The notes under the pieces were generated by a model, which saw nothing but the letters and a program-made list of their open reading frames with translations, searched no databases and was not told where the DNA came from. Below are positions 27,001-38,250 of a DNA stretch of 62,000 bases, one piece after another. The number at the start of each line of letters is the position of its first letter. The stretch's first letter is position 1. The DNA is from Phoronis australis (taxonomy: Eukaryota > Phoronida > Phoronidae): the NCBI GenBank assembly GCA_002633005.1, contig NMRA01000457.1, forward strand, positions 38,145 through 100,144, read 5' to 3'. Both the position numbers and the translations under genes were made by a program.

Positions 27001-29196
27001 CAAGAATTTTTCAATTGATCTCCGAGTGGCAAATTGAAAACTGTTGATTTGTCGATTGTTTGAAAAGTTCATTAATACAGGTTTTTGTCTATTTACGCGG
27101 TATAAAAGGACCTCAACGATACGCTGTGAACTTCGGATAACCAAAACGGATGACGAAGGATTTAAGACGAAAATTATGCAGGTGAACTAACGTTGTTTAC
27201 GTTTAATGCCATTATTTATTTTGGATGCAGCCCGGCACTCTGAAGGTTTTCAAGTCCTGACACCCAATGATAGGAAAATGAAATGTTTTTAAAAAGCCCC
27301 TATTTGGCCAGGTGTTCGCAACTCCGACAGAAAAGAAAGCTAGTTAGATCAAAACTGGTTTCAAGATTTATGATAACAGAAACCTCAACAGCATCGGAAC
27401 AGCAAAACTTTAGTGGCGGTAACCACTTTGTTTGCCTCCTTTCCAGAGGCACAGGCTTTTCGAACTAGTGTCAAACAGGCATGTGCTTCCAAATCACCGC
27501 AAATTTTGCTTGAAATCGCCGTTCGGAACCTCGTGTCATGAAAGTTTGAACTTTTAGCTTTCGAACTAATGGGGTTTAGGACTTGTGTTGATCTTTGAAT
27601 TTGAAGAGTTAAAAACCGCGAATTTATACCTTAGGTCATACCTTTCCTCATTTCTAGTTTTCATTTGAGGACATCTAGGTTTTACTACTTGTTGATTTCC
27701 TTTTAAACTCACTGTAGATTTTTAGCGACTTGGCCTTTCGTCGATCCACTGGACTTTGGCTGACTAGTATACCATTAGCATGCAGTATCTGACCCTGCGA
27801 ACAGTGACATGGTACGAAATTTGCTGCACTTACACTAATGACACCAGAGACAAAAGGCATGGTGCTGCTAAGCTATAAATCTCCTGGAAGTTACTTGTTT
27901 CGACTGTATGCGAGTTTGTTTAACGTAGAAAAGTAAAGTGAAACATCTACTAGCCAGTCATTCAGGCATCTCTTTTTTTCAGTAACACTCTTTCTCACCT
28001 GGTTTCGGCTCACATTCTCTCAAAAATCATAGTATTTAGCAAAAGACAGAGCTCATTGATAGTAAAACAGCGGTCAAAATAACAAGGTCGAATTTACTTA
28101 ATTGCTAAATTTTCCAGAAGTGATCTAGGAAATACTCTTCATGTTCTAAAATATGATCACTTCATTTTCGTTTTGTGAACTGCGTTTAAATATTCGTATT
28201 TCAATGCTTTACATAAATGTAAACAGCTATTTCTGAGATGAATTTAAATATTCAAACTGAGAGAGAAATATAGAGACTGTTTTAGGATCATACAGGACCT
28301 GAACAAGCAGCACCCTGACCTCGCTAAGACTGGAAGAGATCCTAAGATGTCGCCGATAACTGACACAAAATAAAACCGGAGACGGAAAGGTAAAAAAGAC
28401 ACGTAAGTTGCACTTCCGTGAGTGCACACGCTGTGAGATGCTCTCTTTCCAGCTACATGAAGGACGATAGTGCTGATTGAATCTTGTTATTGATAACATT
28501 TGGGTCTTGCATTTACAGCTCTCCACCGGTGACAATTGTGTGGTTTCCAGATTATTGTAATAGTTCTTAAAGGTTGACTGTAGTTTTGTTGTACTCTGGG
28601 TTGTACTCAAGTATTAGTGTTTGGATGTGATGACGCACATGTACTTCAAATGAATAGATCTCTATACATCCATCAAATCTATTACACTAGACATTTGTTA
28701 CAGGTCTTGATGGTACAATTGTGCAGACGCTAGCGCTCTTTCTAATCCCGACTGACAATTGCACTAACACATTAATACAAGCCCTAACATACTAAAACAA
28801 CGGCATGACTGAACCCAAATTACGTTCAAGACCCCAAAATGCATGCTGAATTGTGTTAATTGAATTCTTTTGCAGATTTCACAAGCAGAAGCAGTATTGA
28901 AAACAATTGATTTGTCGACTGTTTGTAAATTTTATTAATACACGTTTTTATCTATTTACACGCCAAATTAGAATTTTTTGAAAATGTCCTGTCAAGCCAA
29001 AGGTTCACAAATCCGACTGAAAGGAATGCTAGTTAGTTCGACAATCTATGAGACCAGAAATTAGTGATGCAAAGTCATTGACAGGGGAGCAGCACACTTT
29101 TAGTACCAGGAAATTAAGAATGTAAATAAAAGCAACAGCTCACGGACCATTGCCAAACTTTTTGGATCCTTTCGAGAGGCTTTGGCTCTTCCATGA

Positions 29197-29804
29197 AGTA
29201 GATCACTTTTGAATGACTATTTAGTCGTCTGTGTACTATCTCCTGCATATATCAATCATAATTTGTATGACCATGATCTTGTTCTGTTCTTCCTCTCAGT
29301 TGACGGTCTTTTAAAACTTCTTGCAGTATGTGGACACTATGGTTTACCACATGAACTTGAATATCATTATCAAGGGGTACAGTTATGCACGTGTTTTAAA
29401 AGTTAATTGTTAGGTACTTCTCTCACTATGGTGAACCTTTAAAGGCTGTGCATTAGATGGAACATTTGGTGATACCATATTGTGGATGACTGTGACATCT
29501 CGCGGTAACGGAGAAAATTAAATTTTCAAGCCTTCTGAGTAATTAGAAAATACCATATGTGTAGTCTCCCTGTCAAGAAGCAGTTGCTTATCTCTTTCTG
29601 TGTTCCAATGCATAGCACGCGCCGACTGGTGGAATTTTGACATGTTCAATATCTCATATCTTTATGTGTTCAAGTGTTTTATAACTTTTTATGAATTTGA
29701 AGGTACTCTGTGTACTATTGTGAGGTTCATTATTGTAAATCGACCCTAGGACAACGGATTTACCTGTTTTGATGTTACCTGAATGAAATTTCCAATGTCA
29801 TTGC
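29197..29804. other. No gene seen
   Basis: A 65-codon frame (29209-29406) has no recognisable domain. Confidence 0.45.
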
Positions 29805-29955
29805 CTGTGGTATGAATAAATCCGATCTCAAGTTTCCTTCTACATTCCGCACACGTGATCGTGCAGTTTGTAATAGGGTTTTTATTTTAAAATAGTGTTA
29901 ATATTGGTTAACTTTTGTTCAATCTATCACAATGTTAATTTTAAGCGTGAGTTTT
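29805..29955. repeat. Dispersed repeat, copy 1 of a local pair
   Basis: GGTATGAATAAATCCGAT ... GTTAACTTTTGTTCAATCT matches 30315-30490 (GGTATGAATGAATCCGAT ... GTTAACTTTTGTTAAATCT), both followed by CACNATG and TTTTA(A/G)GCGT. The pair is ~510 bp apart in direct orientation. Confidence 0.6.
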
Positions 29956-30314
29956 ACACGGTCAAATTTTGATGTTGTTTACATGTACTCAAAATATATC
30001 TGCAATAAAAATTAACGTATCCCATCATACCCACATGTTTCTATCGAGTATGGGTTCATGTAGGAACAAAGCATGCATGTGGTGGACTGAACGTTGTGGG
30101 TTCAACACGAGGTGATTGCCGTCAAAACCTTCGAACTGTGCGTTGGCTACAAAATAAATGTCACATGAAAGATATTCCACTGGACGACATCAATAACACG
30201 TTTCTGTACACAGTTATCTAAAACATTAACGGAACAGAGATGTCATTGCTTAATATACATAGCAGGATATCGGGCAACAGACACTGCAAAGTACTATTCT
30301 ATTTTGAAGTGTGC

Positions 30315-30490
30315 CTATGGTATGAATGAATCCGATATCACAATTACTTCTAAAATACGTACATTGTCGAGTAAGTCATTGGGTCCATACAACGAGCAGT
30401 CGTGCAGTAATACTGCTTTTATTTTGAAATAGATTTAATATTAGTTAACTTTTGTTAAATCTCTCACTATGCCTTATTTTAGGCGTGGCC
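30315..30490. repeat. Dispersed repeat, copy 2 of a local pair
   Basis: Partner of 29805-29955, directly before the GGCAAC microsatellite and the large inverted repeat. Confidence 0.6.
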
Positions 30491-30494
30491 CATT

Positions 30495-30529
<35 letters not shown>

Positions 30530-30530
30530 T
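30495..30530. repeat. GGCAAC hexamer microsatellite
   Basis: Five perfect GGCAAC units followed by one GGCAAT. Confidence 0.9.
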
Positions 30531-30532
30531 TA

Positions 30533-32481
30533 CCGTATCTCAGCACTTCAATTTCAGTTCAGAGATAATAGTTTTCATCTTAAATCTTCTTATTCTTCAC
30601 CTTATAAACCCGCCGTATCACTGTATGTTACGGCAGCCACTCTACTTCTACAATTCCTGGCAACAGGCGCATTGTAATCCCTTGTCGGCGAGTCGTAACA
30701 AGCGTCGAAAGCAGTGGTGGGAAAAGTCGTGTGAGAAGTTTGTGCTCCCCTTATTTCGGTATGTGTGCCTACTTTTTGTAGGGTTTCCAAAAGACGAGGA
30801 GGGGAGGGAAGTTAAAAAAGTTCGCTTTCCTGTCGGGTACATTTCTCATCATAACTTAGTCATCTATAATTCCTCAATCCCCAAATGGAATTCCAGACTT
30901 TGCCGATTTCTAAGTAGACGTCTCGTCCCGTTCACTGCCACTGGTGAACTCTGAATGTCTGCACAAGTATTTTTTTAACTCACGTGCCAAATGTCAACTC
31001 ACTTGTTACATCCCGGTTACGAAGATATAGTATCAAAGTTTGACATCAGCGTAGGCCTACACAGCAATGGGTTTTGTGTGAAGACTAAATTAGCNGGCCT
31101 ACACAGCAATGGGTTTTATGTCAAGACTAAATTAGCAACAGAAATGTGATGTGATGTGATAAGCTGTTACAAATTTCAGACATTTTCGGGACTGGGTGAG
31201 GAAGTCGAGATGTAAAGCTTGATAATTGCCAAATGTATCAAAGAATTGGCATAAGAATATTTATTGAAACTAAAAAATGAATAACAGTTACAGAACACTC
31301 AGAATTCCACGTTATAGACATACTCTTGAAGTTGTAGCGACAGCAGACGATAATGTAGGCCTAGTTCTTGGGGTGGTCTATTCCAATAGAGAGCGATGAA
31401 TCAGCGTACTCAGACTCATACTCATACTCGAGATTTCATACTCAAAATCGTGCTCACTGGAGTCGTACTCAAAAAAGCGTATCTAATGTCTTATTTCAAG
31501 TAGACTCCAAACGTACTCAAATCTGACACTCATACTCGAGTTGCTATGGAACTCTTTTTGATGTGAAGTGCAAAATCACGCAAAGCCGCGCTGATTCATC
31601 GCTCCGTATTGGAATAGACCACCCTAAGAACTAGGCCTACATTAACTGATTCATCGCTCCCTATTGGAATAGACCACCCCAAGAACTAGGCCTACATTAT
31701 CGTCTGCTGTCGCTACAACTACCATAGTATGTCTATAACGTGGAATTCTGAGTGTTCTGTAACTGTTATTCATTTTTTAGTTTCAATAAATATTCTTATG
31801 TCATTTCTTTGATACATTTGGCAATTATTAAGCTTTACTTCTTGAGTTACTCACCCAGTCCCGAAAATGTCTTAAGAAATATGTAACAGCTTATCACATC
31901 ACATCTCTGTTGCTAATTTAGTCTTGACATAAAACCCATTGCTGTGTAGGCCTACGCTGATGTCAAACGTTGGTACTGTATCTTTGTATTTTACCGGAAT
32001 GTATCAAGTGAGTTAACATTTGGCACATGAGTTAAAAAACAATACTTGTGCAGGCATTCAGAGTTCACCAGTGGCAGTGAACGGGATGAGACGTCTACTT
32101 AGAAATCGGCAAACAAAATCTGGAATTCCATTTGGGGATTAAGGAATTATAGATGACTAAGTTATGATGAGAAATGTACCTGACAGGGAAGCGAACTGTT
32201 TTTAACTTCCATCCCCTCCTCGTCTTTTGGAAACCCTACAAAACGTAGGCACACATACCGAAATAAGGGCAGCACAAACTTCTCAAACGACTTTTCCCAC
32301 AACTGCTTTCGACGCTTGTTATGACTCGCCGACAAGGGATTACAATGCGCCTGTTGCCAGGAATTGTAGAGGTACGGGCGGCCATAAAATACAGTGATAC
32401 GGCGGGTTAATAAGGTGAAGAATAAGAAGATTTTAGATGAAAACTATTATCTCTGAACTGAAATTGAAGTGCTGAGATACA
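30533..32481. repeat. Large inverted repeat, arms of ~0.87 kb
   Basis: Arm 1 (30533-31402) is repeated in reverse complement as arm 2 (~31591-32481), with ~190 bp between. Both arms belong to the same TIR family as 5430-6422, here as one truncated plus copy abutting one inverted copy. Arm 2 carries a 55 bp internal tandem duplication (31591-31645, 31646-31700). Confidence 0.8.
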
Positions 32482-33021
32482 GTAAGAGGACTTATTTTTT
32501 TAGATTTGCTGTGTTTCTTGGTTCCCTTCGATATTTTGTTCTCTGACTCGTATTTATTTTCGAGTACGATTTCAAGCACACTGCCATACCAAACTTGAAA
32601 TTTGAGAGAAGAATAAGAAGATTTAAGATGAAAATTATTATCTCTGAACTGAAATTGACGTGCTGAGATACGGTAAGAGGACTAATTTTTTTAGATTTGC
32701 TGTGTTTCTTGGTTCCCTTTCGATATTTTGTTCTCTGCCTCGTATTTATTTTCGAGTACGATTTCAAGCACACTGCCATAGCAAACTTGAAATTTGAGCA
32801 TAGACTCCGATTTTTTACTCAAAATCGTACTCGAAATATAGATGAGATACACTTCATTTCGAGTACACTCGAAAACTGAGTACGTGCTCGAAATTTCGAG
32901 TACAGATTTTTCGAGTATGACATTGAATACACCAAAGCTGAGTCTGTACTCGAGTTGAGTGTGAAGTGTGAGTTTGAGCATGATTCGAGTCTGAGTACGG
33001 AGATTGGAGACCGGGCCCAGG
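31403..33021 (-). mobile_element. TIR element (CCTGGGCCCGGTCTCC family), ~1.6 kb copy
   Basis: On the complement it starts with the terminus CCTGGGCCCGGTCTCCAATC (33021 downward) and runs to a terminus-proximal ACTCATACTCATACTCGAG at ~31410, lacking the last ~25 bp. The ends are rich in GAGTATGAGT/CTCGAG words. It contains a 191 bp tandem duplication. No recognisable transposase, so probably non-autonomous. Confidence 0.65.
32417..32798. repeat. 191 bp tandem duplication
   Basis: Unit starts GAAGAATAAGAAGATTT at 32417 and again at 32608, running to AAACTTGAAATTTGAG. About 95% identical. Overlapping 95- and 96-codon minus frames derive from it and are not genes. Confidence 0.85.
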
Positions 33022-33085
33022 TTTAATATGTTAGTACAGATCTAAAGAATATAGGCTCCGTTGGTGATATGAAAACTGACTTAGA

Positions 33086-33238
33086 CCAGGGCCCGGTCTC
33101 CAATCTCCGTACTCAGACTCATACTCATACTCGAGATTTCATACTCAAAATCGTGCTCACTGNTACTCGAGTTGAGTATGAAGTGTGAGTTTGAGCATGA
33201 TTCGAGTCTGAGTACGGAGATTGGAGACCGGGCCCAGG
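33086..33238. mobile_element. 153 bp mini-copy of the CCTGGGCCCGGTCTCC TIR family
   Basis: Both termini are present: the outer 35 bp of each end match at 34 of 35 positions (left CCAGGGCCCGGTCTCCAATC; right, complemented, CCTGGGCCCGGTCTCCAATC). A single N at 33163 sits at the centre, so the true interior may be missing from the assembly. Confidence 0.75.
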
Positions 33239-33717
33239 CGATCGCCAACATTTCATCTCACTGACAGCACTGTACGCCGATCCATTTTCTGAACACAAGA
33301 GACGTGGAAAAATTTTCGAGAAACAACATGAAATTTGGATCAGCAACCTCTGAGTACTCCTGGTAGTCACCTAGGCTATCGGCAAATCCGATGACAAAAT
33401 GAATTCAGCCACAAACTTGACTTCAAAATGAGCTATGCGCTCAAATAGTGGCTTCCGGACGATCGTTAACATAGGCCTGAACGGGGTAACCTTCAAACTT
33501 CAAGAGACGTGAAAAAATTTTCACCATTGGCGCTGATATTTGGCGGTAACATGTCTTAACATACACTCTATGTGACAGGCTATCGGCAAATTGTGTAGTT
33601 ACCTCCCCTTGCTTATAAATTCCTGATTTTTGCCTGCTCTTGTGTATTTCTTATGGAGGGCTGCTGGCAAGATTTAGCGCATGCGCAGTAGTGCATGTTA
33701 CAAATTTCTGGCGTTGC
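33239..33717. other. No gene seen
   Basis: Unique-looking sequence between a mini-element and a trimer-repeat fragment. Confidence 0.45.
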
Positions 33718-33960
33718 CTAAACCGTTCGCAGGATCTTTACGAAATTGTGTAAGTATATTTATATGATGTTAACAACGGAAGATGACGACTTTTGGACGG
33801 ATCCGACTACTGGTGTGCCCCCTAGTGGCAATTTTAATTTTTTTACGCTTACCTTTGTATCTTCACAAGTCCTTATTGGATTATCATGAAATTTGGTATG
33901 TAGGCACCTATTAGTGAGATGACGCTATCCTCCCGTTTTCAGATGGATTCGACATAGTTA
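33718..33960. repeat. Fragment of the CCTAGTGGC higher-order repeat outside the array
   Basis: CCTAAACCGTTCGCAGGATC through CCCCCTAGTGGCAATTTTAA to GATGGATTCGACATAGTT, nearly identical to part of 23125-23370. Cut on both sides; the right side abuts the 100 bp dispersed repeat. Confidence 0.8.
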
Positions 33961-33962
33961 CT

Positions 33963-34062
33963 GGTTCCTTCTGTGAAATATTTATTTGTAGAGCTGTGAC
34001 CCTGAAATTCCCAATACAACTTAAAATATTTATTATGCTTGTTGTTTTAGTTGTCCCCAATA
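33963..34062. repeat. 100 bp dispersed repeat, copy 1
   Basis: From TTCCTTCTGTGAAATATTTA to TTGTCCCCAATAAT; about 90% identical to 54932-55031. It directly abuts the Penelope-like relic on one side and a broken piece of the trimer repeat on the other. Confidence 0.75.
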
Positions 34063-34106
34063 ATGAACTTGATAGAATGTTGCAGAGAAATATAAAAGAT
34101 ATAATT

Positions 34107-34815
34107 TAAGAAGTCTTTGTGTTTAATCCATTGTATTCAATTGTGTTGAGCTTATCTATCCAAAACTGTGCTCTTTTGAGTCTTTGAAGGGTACTGAAGT
34201 ATTGGAGTTTTTCTATTATTTATAAGGAAAGATCTTGTAGATTATGGCTTTTGGAATTTAAATGCTTACCTATAGTATCAGAAATGTTTTTTATGTATTA
34301 TGCTCAATCTATGATTGCGAAACCGAATTTGTAGATTACGTTAAATTTGTCATACGTATTGGATGTTATTAGGCGAATGATGTTGTTGGTGGTGCAGTCA
34401 GAATAATGTTTTATTTCGAAGTTTTCATTGGTTTGAGAAGACCAAAGGAAGTATTGTCGTTGATAAAGTTCCACATTTTGCATCTCGATTTGTTACATTG
34501 TGTGTTGCCAATAGGTTTGTCAGTTTGATTTTTATGGTCCATATTTGCTCTAACTAAATATTGTTTTCAGACTTTTACATTTTCTCCAAGAAATTATAGG
34601 TGGATGAGAAAAGAGTTTTTCTGAAGGCTAATTCCGTTTAAAAATGGATTGAACATGGTTATGAAAGGTATTCTATTATTAGTATTGAGGTCTTTCGTTT
34701 TAGTTCTTAAAGATTCATTTCTTGTCATTGAGTGGACTTTGTCAAACTTTTTTTTATAAGATGTAAGGGGAAAAGACGTTGAAATAAGTAATGCTTGAGT
34801 TCTTTTAACGAGCAT
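34107..34815 (-). pseudogene. Penelope-like retroelement tail (RT-endonuclease linker and damaged GIY-YIG domain)
   Basis: Minus-strand frames read YKKKFDKVHSMTRNESL, RIPFITMFNPFLNGI, then KQYLVRANMDHKNQTDKPIG with NTQCNKSRCKMW. This is the linker and CCHH-like segment that follows reverse transcriptase in Penelope-like and related GIY-YIG retroelements. Next come NVIYKFG, RFRNHRL, GKHLNSKSHNLQDL and RAQFWIDKLNTIEYNGLNTK, the C-terminal half of a GIY-YIG endonuclease. Between VIY and RFRNHR the stretch that normally carries YVGET is missing, so the catalytic core is deleted. Several stops and frameshifts occur. No reverse transcriptase core was found upstream. Confidence 0.65.
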
Positions 34816-37285
34816 TCAACTTTTTAACGTTTCCTGAAAAAAGTTAATTAACAACACTATTTGATATTGCAGTTACCGAGGAATCGTTGCCTGAGTTGTA
34901 GAGCATTTAATATTTAGCAATTGAAAACTGAGACAGAAGTATGAAATAATTAACAGCTTTGTTCCAGATGTCACGTTTGGGACCTAATTACATGTTGAAT
35001 GTTATACCGCTGGAATTGTATTAGTTTAACCTATTTTTGGAAAGTTTGATGATCGAACCGGCTAACGACATCGACTCCACATTGACCTACTTTTTAAACT
35101 TTCCATGTTAGAGGGCACCATTGAAGTATGGCGGGAGGGGAACACGGAAAACAATACCACGTGGCCGTATTGCACTAGACTGATCCAACGCGTATGCGAT
35201 AAAGCTACAAATTATGCGAAATGTAAAATACAATATTCGTAAGTTTGCGTTTTGTTAGTCTTTAAACCACCCGAAGAATGTAATTAGTGCAAATACCCTC
35301 CGTTTGATCATTATTTTTACAACCCGCAGAAAGCCTCAGAAAGTTGATATACTACATATAAGAGCCGATCATCTCTGGTGTACAAGTATTTCAAAACATT
35401 CATGGATAACCATTTCTGCATATTTTTATCAACTGATTGATACTACTCACTTTTATACTAAGAGCCGTTTTGTTCAAATGGTTGTCGTATGCTTATCTAA
35501 ACAACCGCGGAAGTCCTTGCAAAGTGTGTGTGAGAAATAGGAATTTTCACCAGTGCTCAAACGCTGACTTTAATTAAAACTGATGTGACTACTGCCCAGT
35601 ACATGTATTTGCGACATCAACGCATGATCATGATGCTCGTCGGTCTCCAAGTTTCAGGTAGTCTATCAGCACAAAGTAATTCCGTGGGGTTGACAGTAAA
35701 ATCGTTCTTCGGGTTAGTGCAAGGCAATCCATCGACGGCGAATGATCATTTTTAGGCCGACGACCCAATGGAAGCACTAGTTATGGGTCACTTACCACCT
35801 AGATGGCGCCCCGATGCAGTCGCAAAAACGATACCATTTTTGAATTAATGGCTAAGTGTTTGAAAAGTTTCGAGAATTTAATGAACTTGTAACAGTCAAA
35901 ACAAGACTTGAAATGAAGAGTTTGGGAACCGATGGTGGTTTCGAGTATGCACCGCGGTAGTTTGAGAATTCTATCGAGAATAAAGGAGTTAGGCGTTTTA
36001 TTCACCACAACAAAACAGAGTTGCCGAAATGACTAATAGAACGAGTTGGTAGGGGCAAGATCCATGGATTTTAATGTTGATCTTTGCAAACCGTGCGGGA
36101 GTGAAGGATATCAAGTTTCAACCCGGACAGGAGCATTTGGTATGTCGTATGACGAAGTCGCCCTATAGACCTTATTCACGCGGCGGACATTAAAATCCAA
36201 AGCGAGGCTCACTGCGATAAACAAAGCTGAAGTTGAATTGCGTGAGTTAAATGGCCGGTCTTTCGAGTCCAACCTGGATATTAAATCTTAAAAATGTGTC
36301 GATAATTAACCTCAGAGACGTAGAAAAATACATTAGAGAAAAAGTCAATGCATCAAAAAGTTGTCTGACGAAAGGGTATAATTTTTTTCGGAAAACTAGG
36401 TTCGAAACATGAAAAGTAGACATGACCAAACTACGGCGATCGTAGTGTTACGGATTAGGTACTATGTTGAATGCAGGGTTACGTTTCTTCTTGTAAATTG
36501 TTGATAAAAATGCTTTCTTCAAGTCACCTGCTTGTATTGTTGACGAGTTGAAGATATATTCGACAGTGGTGGCTTATAGCATTTTGCTGTCATGTGCAAT
36601 TAGTCACATCAGGTTTAATTTGTTTATCAAGAATATTACCATCAAGCATAGCCTGTTCCTGGTGAGGTAGAGACTACCGGGACTAACAGTTGATTTGTCA
36701 TTCATCTGATGTTATTAAATATATTTTTATTTAAATAAAAAACAGGCTCGTAAACAACAAGTTGGGAAGTTTACGCCCGTAGCCAGTATCGTACACGAGT
36801 GATTAACTCCATTCTGGCATTTATGGTTGGAGGGCCTGCGCTCTTTTGTTCGATAATTGCTCTAATCTCCGATCAGAGCGTATCTAGCCTTACTGGGCTG
36901 GGCTGATAAAAATGAATGTTAAGTTATACCTTATTTGAGCTTAAACCAATAGCATTTCTGAATTCTTCGTCAAATGCTGATCACGTTCCGTTTTTGAATC
37001 ACCAAAATCGCCCAAGTACAACAGAAGTTAAGACAATCTATTCTGTCCGGATTACCAGCGCACTGGGTTTGACTGTGTTCATACGCGTTCGGTAATAGCG
37101 TGCAACCACCATACGTTTCCTTTGAAGCCTGGGAGATAATTGGCCTGATTGTTATCTTACGGGACAAAAGACTGCGCTGGGCAGTTAACAAAAGAGCCGG
37201 ATGTTATCGCACGTTCAGCACCCCTTCACGTCTGGAAAAGTTACTGAACGACAGAACGCTGTAATGATTTGTTTCGGTTGGCAAA
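34816..37285. other. No gene seen
   Basis: 2.5 kb of unique-looking sequence with frames below 80 codons and no domain. A host promoter or intron could be here but nothing marks it. Confidence 0.45.
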
Positions 37286-37758
37286 GGCTTCCGATAATTT
37301 TATTAATTAGTCGTGCCATACTCCGGAAGTGACTTTTAGGGGGTTAAGAATTTCCTTCCATTTCGTTTTCATAAATTCTGACTGTGTGTCCTGTCGAGTC
37401 AGTCATGGCTTTACCTTGGTTGTGATAAGTTCGGTAGTCGTTTTCGTTTGTTAACGAACCAGTCAACACGCCACACGGTTGGTGCGTACTGGGGTGTACT
37501 CATCATCGCTCGCACACTTTGGGTATGCCATTACACCGCTTTCCGAAAGATGACAGGCTCTGCCGTACTTGGCCCGTTCGTAGAATATTTATCGATGGGA
37601 AGTGGTGACGACAATTTTAGGAGACCAACACAAAAAACAGTAGAACAGATCCTCCCAGTAACTCGAACGTACTAGAAACTAAATGGCGGTAAATTCTTAA
37701 CCCCCTAAACGTCACTTGCGGAGTAGTGCACGACTAATTAACAAAATTACGAAGAGCC
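37286..37758. mobile_element. Fold-back element with ~75-90 bp inverted arms
   Basis: The left arm (GGCTTCCGATAATTTTATTA, later GTGACTTTTAGGGGGTTAAG) pairs with the complement of the right arm (GGCTCTTCGTAATTTTGTTA, later GTGACGTTTAGGGGGTTAAG). About 290 bp lies between. A 75-codon open frame inside resembles nothing I know. Confidence 0.7.
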
Positions 37759-38250
37759 GTAATTAACTGAAGCATATGCTTGGTTTAATCAACGAACCGT
37801 ATTTTTACTACAAATAACACGAAAAAAGGTTGCCTTCCCCTTTAAATGCGCGTGTTACGTCTAGGATGGAATAATAACGCGGGGCGCTATGGGCCAGCTT
37901 GGCGAACAAATCTTGCGTATTCCGTACAAATAAGGAGGGTCGCTTCGTTTCACAACAATAAGACTAAGCGCTTTTGATGGACGAGAGTCCAAGGTTATTG
38001 GCACTTGGATGTCCTCCAAAAGGTATACGGATGCTTGATTGCAATCGTTTAAGACATCAGGAAGGTTTGAGTGGGAGGTGCTCGAAATTTACCTATCGCC
38101 AGGATTACGACTGACGGCTTAACTGACCAATCAGAACACAGCATTCTTGACACACCTTCGTCTGCTTTTCTAAGCCGCCATTTTACCCGACAAAGAGTAC
38201 GTTGGCGTGTATAGTTTATTTTAGTTTATACATCAAGAAATTTTGGCTTC

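Larger units (their letters stand above)
7160..29196. repeat. Decayed tandem array of ~1.9 kb non-coding units
   Basis: Two landmarks recur in alternation in one orientation. Landmark A (TCTATTTACACGCCATACC ... CACGGATAACCAAAACGG) is near 8575, 11570, 12890, 13650, 15710, 16810, 18750, 21850, 25170, 27090 and 28940. Landmark B (GGGTCATACAGGATCTGAAC ... GTGAGGGCGCGCACCATGAG ... GAAGGACGATAGAGG) is near 7180, 10950, 15050, 17270, 20000, 21200, 24660, 26480 and 28370. In the best-kept units A to B is ~1.3 kb and B to A ~0.6 kb. Other units are truncated or internally duplicated. Every reading frame is broken in every copy, so the unit does not look coding. No terminal repeats were found for the unit. 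Confidence 0.8.

Noticed and set aside
7160-29196. CRISPR array or rDNA-type gene array
   Set aside because: Units are ~1.9 kb with diverged sequence, not short identical repeats with spacers, and no rRNA or histone sequence is present.
30469-30954. 161-codon frame as a protein-coding gene
   Set aside because: It starts in a GGCAAC microsatellite and lies in one arm of an inverted repeat; the homologous frame at 5532-5867 is shifted and no domain is recognisable.
32492-32981. 95- and 96-codon minus-strand frames
   Set aside because: They are products of the 191 bp tandem duplication and the CTCGAG-rich element end.
37448-37675. 75-codon frame inside the fold-back element as a transposase
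   Set aside because: Too short, no catalytic motifs; the element looks non-autonomous.
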